Positions 8,135 to 17,833 of a stretch of DNA of 64,000 nucleotides are shown one piece after another (the stretch's first letter is position 1; each line of letters starts with the position of its first letter). Location: the NCBI RefSeq assembly GCF_025971925.1, contig NZ_JAPDHV010000001.1:186001-250000 (forward strand). Direction: 5' to 3'. Under the pieces are notes generated by a model, which made no database searches, was not told the DNA's origin, and worked only from the letters and a program-made list of their open reading frames with translations. Made by a program: the position numbers and the translations under genes. The stretch comes from Chryseobacterium oryctis (lineage in GTDB: Bacteria; Bacteroidota; Bacteroidia; Flavobacteriales; Weeksellaceae).

Positions 8135-9196
8135 TTATCCTTCGTAATGATAAGTTGTCAAATAATGCAATTCAGGCTTGCTTGCAGCTTTTGATTCGGC
8201 TTCTGCCTGTTCTAAAGAATATTGAGAATTGATTTCCTTTTTCTGAAACACAAAAGAATTATTTGCGTTTTTATCAACAACATCATTAAATATATGTTCA
8301 AGCTCTGAATTTGCCAACGATGCAAAACTAATATCTTCAAAACCATACATCAATCTTAGATTATCAATCTGCCCAAAATTATCATCCACAAAACTTTGCA
8401 ATTGAGATTTTGAATCAAAATTTCCTGCCCAAATATTATAAGCATAGGTCTTAGTTTTTGGTTTATCCAAAATACTCTGATAAACAAAATTTTCACCAAG
8501 ATACGCTTCTCTTACCTGCGGATCATTTGCCAAATCTTCGGGAAGACCTTCTTTTAGGATTTTCCCTTCAAACATAATGTATGTCTTATTAGTAATCGCT
8601 AACGTCTGTTGAACATTGTGATCGGTGATTAAGATTCCTATATTTTTATCAACCAAACTTCTTACAATTTTCTGAATATCTTCAACTGCAATTGGGTCTA
8701 CCCCTGCAAAAGGCTCATCCAAAAGAATAAAGTTCGGACTTGTTGCCAAACAACGTGCAATTTCCGTTCTTCGCCTCTCTCCTCCCGAAAGAAGATCTCC
8801 TCTATTTTTACGAACATGTTGCAATGAAAATTCTTCAATCAGCTCATCACATTTTATCTGCTGTTCACGTTTTGAAAGTTTCGTCAACTGCAAAACTCCC
8901 ATAATATTTTCTTCCACAGAAAGCTTTCTAAAAACAGATGCTTCCTGAGCAAGATATCCAATACCCTTTTGAGCTCTTCGATACATCGCATCGGATGTGA
9001 TTTCCTGCTTATCAAGAAAAATTCTACCTGAAGTGGGCTTAACCAAACCTACAATCATATAAAACGATGTCGTTTTCCCTGCTCCATTTGGACCAAGCAA
9101 CCCAACAATTTCTCCTTGCTGAACCTGTACAGAAACGCCTTTTACAACTTTTTTAGGACCGTATTCTTTGATTAAGTTTTCTCCTCGTAAAATCAT
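8135..9196 (-). CDS. lptB: LPS export ATPase LptB with extra C-terminal domain
   Basis: ATPase of the LptB2FG complex, which pulls lipopolysaccharide out of the inner membrane. Residues 1-240 are a full LptB: MILRGENLIKEYG, Walker A GPNGAGKT at 35-42, signature LSGGERRR, Walker B FILLDEPFAGVD, H-loop ITDHN, and the usual ending REAYLGENF. LptB normally stops there at about 240 residues. Here the frame continues for about 110 more (YAYNIWAGNFDSKSQLQSFV to HYLTTYHYEG), which resembles the Imm22 (DUF4284) family opening 'iWiGnf'. The upstream ATG at 9220 is less likely than MILRGENL. The gene has its own terminator; other lpt genes are not in the window. Confidence 0.85.
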   Translation of the reverse strand: MILRGENLIKEYGPKKVVKGVSVQVQQGEIVGLLGPNGAGKTTSFYMIVGLVKPTSGRIFLDKQEITSDAMYRRAQKGIGYLAQEASVFRKLSVEENIMGVLQLTKLSKREQQIKCDELIEEFSLQHVRKNRGDLLSGGERRRTEIARCLATSPNFILLDEPFAGVDPIAVEDIQKIVRSLVDKNIGILITDHNVQQTLAITNKTYIMFEGKILKEGLPEDLANDPQVREAYLGENFVYQSILDKPKTKTYAYNIWAGNFDSKSQLQSFVDDNFGQIDNLRLMYGFEDISFASLANSELEHIFNDVVDKNANNSFVFQKKEINSQYSLEQAEAESKAASKPELHYLTTYHYEG

Positions 9197-9346
9197 AGAG
9201 CAAATATATAAAAATGCCAAACAAAGTTTGTATTGTGTAGAATTATTGTTTGATTTTGTTTAAGTAAAATAAAAGTTTCTAAATAGTAGCTAAAACTTTA
9301 CCATTATCTTTAATTTCCATAATTTTAGTATACCAAATCTAATATT

Positions 9347-10075
9347 ATGGCAACCAATAAAGAACTCACAGAATTAATGGCATTAGACCTTGGTCTTAAT
9401 ATCGTTAACAGGCGACCTTACGCAAAAGAAGTTTTCAAATGGCAGGATATCGACTTACTTCCACATTCATCAACAGATACTCTACTTTGCGAAATTTTTG
9501 AATGGAATGGAAGAAATTGGCGAACAACAGGTAATAATTTAATCGGTTTTTTATTTTCAGGAGAAAATTTAACTCATATAAAAGAACAACTTATCAATGT
9601 TCCGAAAAATCCTGCATTGATTCCTGATTTTGAATTTACAAAAGAAAGCATGATAGAATATGGACTTTCACTACCTTCACTTTTCAACATCGGAATCAAT
9701 GGAAATATTAAAAACTTAAAAGATTTTTCAATAAAAGTAAATGGTGTTACAAAATCAAGAATAACAAATATAGATTCTCCTGGGGTTGAAATTCTGAGAA
9801 ACTATTCGGAGTTTACTCAAAGTAGGTCTAAAACGTATCGAAAAAATGTGAAGTTCAATTATTTAAGCACATCACTATTTTATGCCGAAAGTGTAGAAAT
9901 TTATCTTGAAAAAGAATCAGCTGTTTCTTTAGATATTAGTTTTCAAACTCAAAATATTGAAATTGAAGCTAAAACAGATACCGATACCAAGAAAAACTTC
10001 ATTTTAAAATATACAGGAAACCAAGCCCCTTTTGCTGCAAAATTTACAAAAGGTAAAGACTTTGATATTTCTTAA
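9347..10075 (+). CDS. Unknown soluble protein, beta-rich
   Basis: I do not recognise this 242-residue protein. It has no signal peptide or membrane helix, so it should be cytoplasmic. The first 100 residues are mixed alpha/beta. Residues about 112-235 look like a run of long amphipathic beta strands (INGNIKNLKDFSIKVNGVTK, VEIYLEKESAVSLDISFQTQ, KNFILKYTGNQAPFAAKF). The layout resembles pore-former or lipid-binding sheets; a distant gasdermin-like fold is one idea that I could not test. It stands alone between divergent lptB and convergent hemB, so the context gives no function. Confidence 0.65.
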   Translation: MATNKELTELMALDLGLNIVNRRPYAKEVFKWQDIDLLPHSSTDTLLCEIFEWNGRNWRTTGNNLIGFLFSGENLTHIKEQLINVPKNPALIPDFEFTKESMIEYGLSLPSLFNIGINGNIKNLKDFSIKVNGVTKSRITNIDSPGVEILRNYSEFTQSRSKTYRKNVKFNYLSTSLFYAESVEIYLEKESAVSLDISFQTQNIEIEAKTDTDTKKNFILKYTGNQAPFAAKFTKGKDFDIS

Positions 10076-10094
10076 ACTAGTTTTAAATTAAAAA

Positions 10095-10137
10095 GTTATG
10101 AATTATGAGTTTAGTATTTAAACTCATAATTCATAAC
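10095..10137. terminator. Perfect 18-bp hairpin between convergent genes
   Basis: GTTATGAATTATGAGTTT (10095-10112) is exactly inverted at 10120-10137 around a 7-nt loop. It is placed to end both the unknown 242-aa gene and hemB. Confidence 0.75.
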
Positions 10138-10158
10138 CCATAATTGATGATTTAAAAA

Positions 10159-11181
<1,023 letters not shown>

Positions 11182-11207
11182 TTACTACAACTTCTACAAA
11201 AAAACTA

Positions 11208-11238
11208 TTGCACAAGATTGTAGAATTATTTATTTTTG
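11208..11238 (+). promoter_or_regulatory. Bacteroidota-type promoter of the T9SS-tail gene
   Basis: TTG at 11208-11210, a 20-bp spacer, then TATTTTTG at 11231-11238 fits the -33/-7 pattern TTG...TAnnTTTG. Transcription would begin about 25 bp before the ATG at 11270. Confidence 0.6.
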
Positions 11239-11269
11239 TTATTAATCTATTCGCAAAAAACTATTTTGG

Positions 11270-11620
11270 ATGAAAAAACTTTTACTTTTATTTATATTTT
11301 TGGGCACTTTTGTTGGATTTTCCAGCAATATGAAAGCACAAATAAAAGAACCAGGAGCCTTCTCTCAGAAGTCGGATGACGGTGTTCTTGTTGCTTATCC
11401 CAACCCTGCGAAGGATTTTGTTATCTTTAAAGCTAAAGATTCTTCGTTAAAAATAAAAAGTGTGACTTTTTATTCAATTCTAGGTACTCAGGTTGCTAAT
11501 TATTCAGTAAACATGAATTCTGGTGAAGTAAACATCGAAAAACTAAAGCCTGGAAAATACTTAATCCGATACATATTGAGTGACAATACAATGAAGGTCA
11601 CCCAAATTGTAAAACAATAA
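11270..11620 (+). CDS. Small secreted protein made of a T9SS type A sorting domain
   Basis: A 116-residue protein with a signal peptide (MKKLLLLFIFLGTFVGFSS, cleavage probably after MKA) and a short linker. A type IX secretion C-terminal domain follows from about residue 43: YPNPAKDFVIFKA, then KIKSVTFYSILGTQV, and the ending MKVTQIVKQ. That domain is normally a tag on much larger proteins; here almost nothing is left as cargo. It may be a minimal surface protein or a remnant. It has its own promoter and terminator, so it appears to be expressed as it stands. Confidence 0.8.
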   Translation: MKKLLLLFIFLGTFVGFSSNMKAQIKEPGAFSQKSDDGVLVAYPNPAKDFVIFKAKDSSLKIKSVTFYSILGTQVANYSVNMNSGEVNIEKLKPGKYLIRYILSDNTMKVTQIVKQ

Positions 11621-11623
11621 GCT

Positions 11624-11647
11624 AAATCCTGATGAAAATCAGGATTT
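11624..11647 (+). terminator. Hairpin terminator
   Basis: AAATCCTGAT (11624-11633) and ATCAGGATTT (11638-11647) enclose GAAA, followed by a T run. It ends the small T9SS-tail gene. Confidence 0.85.
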
Positions 11648-11726
11648 TTTCTTTTAGCTTCAAATCTATTTTTAATTATTCCGTAACTTTCGAAACATTT
11701 TTATACTAATTATAAAAAACAAATTA

Positions 11727-12638
11727 ATGCTAAAAGCTGAACATATTAGAAAGACCTATAATGCAGGTAAAAAAATAGCTTTGGATGATTTTAGCATCCA
11801 TGTTCCAAAAGGTAGTATTTATGGTCTTTTAGGTCCGAATGGAGCCGGAAAAACATCTTTTATCCGAATCATCAATCAAATAACACAAGCCGACTCCGGA
11901 AACGTGTTTATCAACGGAGAAAGGCTCAATCCAAATCATATTAAAGACATCGGTTATATGCCTGAAGAAAGAGGGTTGTACAAAAACATGACTGTTGGCG
12001 ACCAGCTTCTTTATTTTGGTGAACTGAAAGGAATGAGTAAAAATGATGCACTGAATGAAGCTAAGAAATGGTTTGAAAAACTGAATATTGACCAGTGGTG
12101 GAAGAAAAAACTTTCTGAACTATCGAAAGGTATGGCTCAAAAGATTCAGTTTGTTGTAACTGTATTACACAGACCTCACCTCTTGATTCTTGATGAGCCT
12201 TTTTCAGGTTTTGACCCTGTAAATGCAAACCTAATCAAAGATCAAATTATTGACCTTAAGAATAACGGAACGACAATTATTCTTTCAACCCACAGAATGG
12301 AAAGCGTTGAAGAAATGTGTGATTATGTTGCATTGATTAATAATTCTCAAAAAGTTCTTGACGGTAAAGTCTTTGACGTAAGAGAAAAGTTCAAGAAAAA
12401 TATTTTCGGAATTACACTAAGCGAAGTAGATGATACACAATTTGAAAATTTTAAAAGCAAACATGAAATTTTCAATTTTTCAAATGACAATAATTTAGTA
12501 TCATTCGACATCAAAAATGTAAATGAACAAAATCATATTCTTTTAGATTTGGTAAACGTCGGAAAAGTAAGATCATTCGACGAAAGAATCCCAAGTATGA
12601 ATGAAGTATTTATTAATGCTGTAAGTAATAATTCTTAA
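11727..12638 (+). CDS. ABC transporter ATPase, NatA-like
   Basis: ATPase subunit of an ABC-2 type exporter, 303 residues. Walker A is GPNGAGKTS near residue 37, the signature is LSKGMAQK near 132, Walker B is LLILDEPFSGFD near 152, and STHRMES is the H-loop region. The last 80 residues form the extra domain common in DUF4162/NatA-type ATPases. The permease gene starts 3 bp after its stop, so they form one operon. Sodium or drug export is typical of NatAB, but the substrate is not shown. Confidence 0.85.
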   Translation: MLKAEHIRKTYNAGKKIALDDFSIHVPKGSIYGLLGPNGAGKTSFIRIINQITQADSGNVFINGERLNPNHIKDIGYMPEERGLYKNMTVGDQLLYFGELKGMSKNDALNEAKKWFEKLNIDQWWKKKLSELSKGMAQKIQFVVTVLHRPHLLILDEPFSGFDPVNANLIKDQIIDLKNNGTTIILSTHRMESVEEMCDYVALINNSQKVLDGKVFDVREKFKKNIFGITLSEVDDTQFENFKSKHEIFNFSNDNNLVSFDIKNVNEQNHILLDLVNVGKVRSFDERIPSMNEVFINAVSNNS

Positions 12639-12641
12639 TTT

Positions 12642-13952
12642 ATGAACAATATTTTTTTAATTACAAAAAGAGAATTTCTTACACAGGTTAAGAAAAAATC
12701 TTTCATTATATTAACTCTGTTGGCTCCTTTAATGATAATCGCATTTGGGTCTGTAATTGGTTTAATGTTTAAAGCCAATGAATCTCATAGCATTATTGAA
12801 GTTGTAGACAAGAGTGGATTATTTAGAGGACAATTGAAATCAGACGACAAACTCAATTACATTTTTGTATCTGCTGCTGACGAAAGTTCTAAAATCAATA
12901 ATTTAAAAGACAATGAATCATTAGACGGAATCTTGATTCTACCTGAGCTGAAAAATCAAAATTTTGATGATTTGCAGAGTAATTCAAGGTTGGTTATCAA
13001 TACGAAAATAGGTTTTGACACTAAGCAAAGAATTGTATCTGATCTTATAAACGTCATTAAAAAGGAAAAAATAAAGCAATTAGGTATTGCCGAAACACAA
13101 CTTAATGACCTTGACAAAAGCTTCACCTTGAAAACCATCAATGTTTCGGAAAATAATAAAGAAGATTCTGACCTTACTTTTGGAGTAAAAACCGGGTTAA
13201 GTATGGTTTTAATGTATGTAACCTTTATGTTCATCATTATTTATGGTGTTAGAGTAATGAGAAGTGTTTTAGAAGAAAAAAACAACCGTGTTGTAGAGAT
13301 TATTATTTCTTCTGTAAAGCCTTTCGAGCTAATGATGGGGAAAATTTTAGGAGTTACATTGGTTGCCCTGACTCAGTTTATCATTTGGATTGCAATGTCT
13401 GTGGTTGGAGCTTTAATTTTAAATACCGGCTTCTCTGCAATGCAACAAAATATACCTGGTGGAAACGAAGAGATAGTAAGCAAACTGGATATTACCCAAA
13501 TAGCAACTCAGGTTTCTCACAGTTTATTAGAACTTAATTTCCCTCTGATTATCGGAGTTTTTATCATTTATTTTTTATTAGGATATATATTTTACAGTTC
13601 AATCTATGCAGCAATTGGTTCCGCAGTTGACAATGAAACTGAAACACAGCAATTCACACTATTTGCAATATTACCATTAATGTTGGGCATGTATGGAAGT
13701 TTCTCTTTAATGAATAATCCAGACGGACCTTTAGGTTTTTGGTTATCAATTATACCTTTCACATCACCCGTCGCAATGATTGCCAGAATTCCTTTTGGTG
13801 TACCTGTTTGGCAATTAGCATTATCTATTGTATTATTATTAGGAACAACCATTTTTATGATATTCTTAGCCGGAAAAATTTATCGAGTAGGAATTTTGAT
13901 GTACGGAAATAAAGCAACCTTAAAAGAAATCTGGAAATGGATTAAAGGTTAA
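12642..13952 (+). CDS. ABC-2 type permease, NatB-like
   Basis: Membrane partner of the preceding ATPase, 436 residues. One membrane helix near residues 20-45 is followed by a large extracytoplasmic segment (about 45-185), then five or six membrane helices in the C-terminal half (VLMYVTFMFIIIYGVRVM onwards). RVMRSVLEEKNNRVVEIIIS after the second helix is the conserved coupling region of the NatB family. A terminator follows, so the operon is just the two genes. Confidence 0.83.
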   Translation: MNNIFLITKREFLTQVKKKSFIILTLLAPLMIIAFGSVIGLMFKANESHSIIEVVDKSGLFRGQLKSDDKLNYIFVSAADESSKINNLKDNESLDGILILPELKNQNFDDLQSNSRLVINTKIGFDTKQRIVSDLINVIKKEKIKQLGIAETQLNDLDKSFTLKTINVSENNKEDSDLTFGVKTGLSMVLMYVTFMFIIIYGVRVMRSVLEEKNNRVVEIIISSVKPFELMMGKILGVTLVALTQFIIWIAMSVVGALILNTGFSAMQQNIPGGNEEIVSKLDITQIATQVSHSLLELNFPLIIGVFIIYFLLGYIFYSSIYAAIGSAVDNETETQQFTLFAILPLMLGMYGSFSLMNNPDGPLGFWLSIIPFTSPVAMIARIPFGVPVWQLALSIVLLLGTTIFMIFLAGKIYRVGILMYGNKATLKEIWKWIKG

Positions 13953-13971
13953 AATTAAATTAATAGCAACA

Positions 13972-14004
13972 AAAAATCCTGAGAATTATTTTCTCAGGAT
14001 TTTT
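13972..14004. terminator. Hairpin terminator between convergent genes
   Basis: AAAAATCCTGAGAA (13972-13985) pairs with TTCTCAGGATTTTT (13991-14004). It lies between the natB-like gene and the convergent outer-membrane gene and can act on both. Confidence 0.85.
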
Positions 14005-14026
14005 GTTATTTTAATATTGAAAAATT

Positions 14027-14686
14027 TTATTTAAAAATGTAGCTAAGACCTACACTAATAACTTGCTCAGACTTCGATTTATCCACTCCGCCTGGTTCTT
14101 TTCTAAGATCTGGATAAGTATCTGAAACGCCTAAATCATATTTTAAAGCAATCTCTAATTGTCTTTTGTAACTATATCCTACACCCAAACCTACACCAAA
14201 GTTAAAACCACTAGCTTTACCACTATAAGCATAACCATCTACATCAGGATTATAATAAGGTCTTGCAGTAGGAGCATTTTTTACTTTCTGACTTATCAAG
14301 AAATTAAATCTTGGACCTACTAATCCAAAGAATTCTGATTCAGCCTCTGAAAAATATCCTTTAAAATAGATTGGAACACTTAAATAGTCATTTGCATATA
14401 CTGCATTATAACCATCTTTTCCTTTGGCATCCTTATCTTTACCAGATTCTCCAGCTCCGTAATATAAAACTTCGGGCTGAATAAAAAACTGATTTTCATT
14501 TCCTACAGGTATTAAAGCTAAAGCTCCTGCTTGAAGAGTAAATCTTGGTCCCGAAGGATTGTGAGCGTTCTTTACTCTGGAATAATTAGCTCCAGCCGTA
14601 ACCCCAAATCTCGTACTACTAAAATCAATTTGAGCAAATGATAAAGTAGAAAGAACTAAAGCTGAGGTTAATAAAATTTTTTTCAT
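14027..14686 (-). CDS. Outer-membrane beta-barrel protein (porin family)
   Basis: A 219-residue protein with a signal peptide (MKKILLTSALVLSTLSFA). The barrel has alternating strands such as FGVTAGANYSRV, GFNFGVGLGVGYSY and QLEIALKYDLGV, ending in Phe-Lys (VISVGLSYIFK) as is usual for outer-membrane barrels. It matches the small OmpA-barrel-like 'outer membrane beta-barrel' group, probably eight strands. It lies 14 bp after sucD and may be transcribed with it, although the functions are unrelated. Pore function and ligand are unknown. Confidence 0.8.
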   Translation of the reverse strand: MKKILLTSALVLSTLSFAQIDFSSTRFGVTAGANYSRVKNAHNPSGPRFTLQAGALALIPVGNENQFFIQPEVLYYGAGESGKDKDAKGKDGYNAVYANDYLSVPIYFKGYFSEAESEFFGLVGPRFNFLISQKVKNAPTARPYYNPDVDGYAYSGKASGFNFGVGLGVGYSYKRQLEIALKYDLGVSDTYPDLRKEPGGVDKSKSEQVISVGLSYIFK

Positions 14687-14700
14687 ATGTTTTGTTTTAA

Positions 14701-15573
14701 TTATCCTAAAACTTTTGCAATAGTTGCACCAATTTCAGCTGGTGAATCTACCACATTGATACCATTTTCTTTCATGATCTCCATTTTAGCCTGAGCTGTA
14801 TCTTCAGCACCACCAACGATAGCTCCAGCATGTCCCATTGTTCTTCCTTTAGGAGCAGTTTGTCCTGCGATGAAACCAACAACAGGTTTAGTTGAGCCAC
14901 TAGCTTTATACCATCTTGCAGCTTCAGCTTCAAGACCACCACCAATTTCACCAATCATAACAACAGCTTCTGTTTCAGGGTCGTTAATGAATAATTCTAA
15001 TGCTTCTCTTGTAGTTGTTCCAATGATTGGGTCACCTCCAATACCGATAGCCGTAGAAATACCATAACCAGCTCTTACAACTTGGTCTGCTGCTTCATAA
15101 GTAAGTGTACCAGATTTAGAAACGATACCTACTTTACCTTTTTTGAAAACGAAACCTGGCATAATACCAATTTTAGCTTCTTCAGAAGTAATGATTCCAG
15201 GGCAGTTTGGACCAATTAATCTGCAATCTCTGTCAGCGATATAAGATTTTACTTTTACCATATCAGCTACAGGAATACCCTCAGTAATACATACAATAAC
15301 TTTAATACCTGCTTCAGCAGCTTCCATAATAGCATCTGCAGCAAATGCAGGCGGTACGAAAATGATACTTACGTTTGCTCCAGCTTTTTCAACAGCATCA
15401 GCAACAGTATTGAATACAGGTTTTCCTAAGTGCTCGCTACCACCTTTTCCTGGAGTAACACCACCTACTACGTTTGTTCCGTATTCAATCATCTGACCTG
15501 CATGGAAAGTACCTTCGTTCCCTGTAAATCCTTGTACAATTACTTTAGAATCTTTGTTTACTAAAATTGACAT
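14701..15573 (-). CDS. sucD: Succinyl-CoA ligase (ADP-forming) alpha subunit
   Basis: Alpha subunit of the TCA-cycle enzyme that makes succinate and ATP from succinyl-CoA. The 290-residue protein has the CoA-binding Rossmann fold at the N-terminus ([19 protein letters not shown]), the GPNCPG loop near residue 123 and the phosphorylated histidine in [13 protein letters not shown] near residue 246. The beta subunit gene sucC is not adjacent; separated sucC and sucD are common in Bacteroidota. Confidence 0.94.
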   Translation of the reverse strand: MSILVNKDSKVIVQGFTGNEGTFHAGQMIEYGTNVVGGVTPGKGGSEHLGKPVFNTVADAVEKAGANVSIIFVPPAFAADAIMEAAEAGIKVIVCITEGIPVADMVKVKSYIADRDCRLIGPNCPGIITSEEAKIGIMPGFVFKKGKVGIVSKSGTLTYEAADQVVRAGYGISTAIGIGGDPIIGTTTREALELFINDPETEAVVMIGEIGGGLEAEAARWYKASGSTKPVVGFIAGQTAPKGRTMGHAGAIVGGAEDTAQAKMEIMKENGINVVDSPAEIGATIAKVLG

Positions 15574-15664
15574 TTTATTATAATTTTAATTTATTTATTA
15601 TTTTTATTAATGCTCACAAATTTACTTAATTTTCTTTGATTTTAAATAAAACCTTGCAATTTGT

Positions 15665-16567
15665 TTATTTGAGATTTCTCAGCTTGACTTCTTTTTTCAA
15701 ATAGGTCTTAAAATCTTCCGCAAACATCCCGATATAAGTACCTTTCTCAAGGTCTCTGTTTACTCCGGTTTTTCCTAAAAGTATCGAACCGCTTTCAATT
15801 TTATTTCCGGAGGCGATACCTACTTGCCCCCAAAGTGTTACTTCATCTCCAATTACACAACATCCTGCGATTCCGACTTGGGAAGCTATTAAACACTTTT
15901 TTCCGATAACAGTATCGTGACCGATTTGAATTTGATTATCTAAAACAGAACCCTCACCAATAATTGTAGAATCTGTCACACCTCTGTCAATCGTACAACC
16001 ATTACCAATTTCCACATTATTTTCAATAACAACATTGCCTACAGAAATAAGACGGTCAAAATTTCCGTTTAATTTTCTGTAGTAGAATGCATCTCCTCCC
16101 AAAACTGTATTGGACTGAATAATTACATTATCTCCGATTACAGTTCTATCTCCAATAACAACGTTCGGAAAAACAAGTGTATTCTTTCCTATTTTCACAT
16201 TATTCCCTATCACTACCGAAGAATGAATTTTTGTTCCTTCTCCAATTTCAGCATCATGAAGTTCTTCTGTAAAATTATATATTCTCGTAAAATGAGTGTT
16301 GATTTTATTAAAATCTCTGAAAGGATCATCCGAAACCAAAAGCGCTTTTCCTTCTGGGCATTCAACTTCTTTATCAATTAAAATAATTGTTGCCGCAGAA
16401 TTTAATGCTTTATCATAATATTTAGGATGATTTACAAAGACTATATCTCCCGGTTTAACCATATGGATTTCATTGGTTCCTAATACTTCAAAATCTTCGG
16501 AACCAACAAATTTCGCTCCGATAAGTTCAGCAATATTTCTAAGTTTTTGCGGAGATTGAAATTTCAT
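15665..16567 (-). CDS. Second LpxD-like UDP-3-O-acyl-glucosamine N-acyltransferase
   Basis: A 300-residue left-handed beta-helix acyltransferase that resembles the true LpxD at 20019-21050 but is shorter and clearly diverged. Residues 1-100 form the LpxD-type uridine-binding domain ([19 protein letters not shown]). Residues 105-260 are hexapeptide repeats. The catalytic His is kept ([11 protein letters not shown]), as is the [10 protein letters not shown] motif. It lies in the lipid A block after efp and a 58-codon gene. It could add a different N-acyl chain, or act on another nucleotide-sugar. Bacteroidota often carry two such genes; the role of this one is inferred. Confidence 0.8.
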   Translation of the reverse strand: MKFQSPQKLRNIAELIGAKFVGSEDFEVLGTNEIHMVKPGDIVFVNHPKYYDKALNSAATIILIDKEVECPEGKALLVSDDPFRDFNKINTHFTRIYNFTEELHDAEIGEGTKIHSSVVIGNNVKIGKNTLVFPNVVIGDRTVIGDNVIIQSNTVLGGDAFYYRKLNGNFDRLISVGNVVIENNVEIGNGCTIDRGVTDSTIIGEGSVLDNQIQIGHDTVIGKKCLIASQVGIAGCCVIGDEVTLWGQVGIASGNKIESGSILLGKTGVNRDLEKGTYIGMFAEDFKTYLKKEVKLRNLK

Positions 16568-16588
16568 ATTTTTAAATTATTATTATAA

Positions 16589-16620
16589 AAAAGAATGAAC
16601 TATTAATAGTCCATTCTTTT
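16589..16620 (-). terminator. Hairpin after the 58-codon membrane gene
   Basis: 16589-16604 pairs with 16605-16620 with one mismatch (AAAAGAATG.../...CATTCTTTT). It starts one base after the stop of the small gene and before lpxD2. Its position supports the small gene as the end of an efp transcript. Confidence 0.65.
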
Positions 16621-16621
16621 A

Positions 16622-16798
16622 TTAATTATTTTTTACTAAATAAATATTATAAAGCAATAATAATATACATATAATGAAAATTATTAATAAATTCTTTCTA
16701 ATATTCTTCGTATATTCTTTGTCTATAAAATAAAGCAAAATCCAACCAAAAAAACAAATGATTGCCGTGAAATCTCTGATATATTGGAAAGTCTGCAT
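16622..16798 (-). CDS. Small membrane protein, 58 aa, unknown
   Basis: Translation of the minus strand from ATG 16796-16798 gives 58 residues: MQTFQYIRDF, a hydrophobic helix (TAIICFFGWILLYFI), a basic loop (DKEYTKNIRKN), then a second helix (LLIIFIICILLLLYNIYLV) and KNN. A two-helix inner-membrane hairpin protein is likely. It starts 21 bp after the efp stop and is followed directly by a terminator hairpin, so it fits as the last gene of an efp transcript. I know no family. The main doubt is the very AT-rich composition, which can produce hydrophobic codons by chance. Confidence 0.55.
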   Translation of the reverse strand: MQTFQYIRDFTAIICFFGWILLYFIDKEYTKNIRKNLLIIFIICILLLLYNIYLVKNN

Positions 16799-16819
16799 TA
16801 AATCAACAAAATTATGCTT

Positions 16820-17383
16820 TTATTTTACTCTTTCTAAGTAAGAACCGTCTTCTGTACTCACTTTAATCTTATCTCCCGGTTCAATAAATAGAGGAACCAT
16901 TACTCTTGCTCCTGTTTCTACGATAGCATTTTTCAGGGCATTTGTTGCAGTATTCCCTTTCACACCTGGGTCTGCTTCAATTACATCTAAGTATACAGAC
17001 TGAGGAAGTTCTGCAGAAAGTGGAGTTTCATCAGCTTCTTTCAAAATAATAGTAACTTCTTCTCCTGCTTTCATGAATTGTGAATTTTCAATCATTTCTT
17101 TATTAAGGTACAATTGAGAGAAATCATCGTTGTTCATGAAATGGAAACCATTCTCATCATCATAAAGATACTGGAATTTTCTTGTGATAACTTTTACTTC
17201 ATCAATCTTGTGACCTGCAGAGAAAGTATTATCTATTACTTTTCCGTTTGTTACTGATTTTAGTTTTGTTCTAACGAAAGCAGGACCTTTACCTGGTTTT
17301 ACGTGTAAGAATTCAATTACCTTAAAAATATCGTTGCTGTACTCAATACAAAGTCCTTTTCTGATATCGTTACTTGTTGCCAT
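16820..17383 (-). CDS. efp: Translation elongation factor P
   Basis: Relieves ribosome stalling at consecutive prolines. The 187-residue protein has the three beta-barrel domains: a KOW-like domain 1 with the tip loop HVKPGKGPAFVRTK (the tip Lys at about position 33), then the OB domains, ending GSYLERVK. The tip residue is Lys. No modification enzyme gene (EpmA, EarP, YmfI type) is in the window. It sits inside the lipid A block, downstream of lpxA and a small secreted protein gene. Confidence 0.95.
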   Translation of the reverse strand: MATSNDIRKGLCIEYSNDIFKVIEFLHVKPGKGPAFVRTKLKSVTNGKVIDNTFSAGHKIDEVKVITRKFQYLYDDENGFHFMNNDDFSQLYLNKEMIENSQFMKAGEEVTIILKEADETPLSAELPQSVYLDVIEADPGVKGNTATNALKNAIVETGARVMVPLFIEPGDKIKVSTEDGSYLERVK

Positions 17384-17407
17384 TAATTTTTTATATTTAT
17401 TTTTCTT

Positions 17408-17812
17408 TTATTTAGAGTGTTCCTTCCATCCTGGTGGAGCCATCCTTCTGTATAACTCATTAGTATTTGGGTTATACGGATTATTTTTAAATAGATTATT
17501 AGATTTAAAATCATCCTTATATGTGTCATTTAATAAATTATTATTAAATGTATTCATATTATTCTTTAAGTTATTTAAATTTTTCTGAGTATCAGAGCCA
17601 TACTGATTAGTATATCCAAAGTTTGGCTTATTATGATTCTCTTTTAGAATACTATTCAAATTACTTTTAGCTAAACTATCACTTTGTTTGCTATTAATCT
17701 TTCTTTCAATTGTTGAAATTTTATTTTCTTTTTCAACCTTCAATCCTTCTACCTGTTGTCCTTGTACAAAAGACATACAAGACAACAATATTAATAAGAC
17801 TGAACTTTTCAT
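17408..17812 (-). CDS. Asn-rich secreted protein, unknown
   Basis: A 134-residue protein with a signal peptide (MKSSVLLILLSCMSFVQG). The mature part is strongly asparagine- and lysine-rich (DTQKNLNNLKNNMNTFNNNL, NNLFKNNPYNPNTNELYRRM), looks disordered and ends MAPPGWKEHSK. I recognise no family. It lies between lpxA (21 bp upstream) and efp (24 bp downstream) in the same direction, so it is probably transcribed with the lipid A genes. A role in the envelope is only guessed from the signal peptide and neighbours. Confidence 0.65.
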   Translation of the reverse strand: MKSSVLLILLSCMSFVQGQQVEGLKVEKENKISTIERKINSKQSDSLAKSNLNSILKENHNKPNFGYTNQYGSDTQKNLNNLKNNMNTFNNNLLNDTYKDDFKSNNLFKNNPYNPNTNELYRRMAPPGWKEHSK

Positions 17813-17833
17813 TCGATTTTTTTTGAAATTAAT

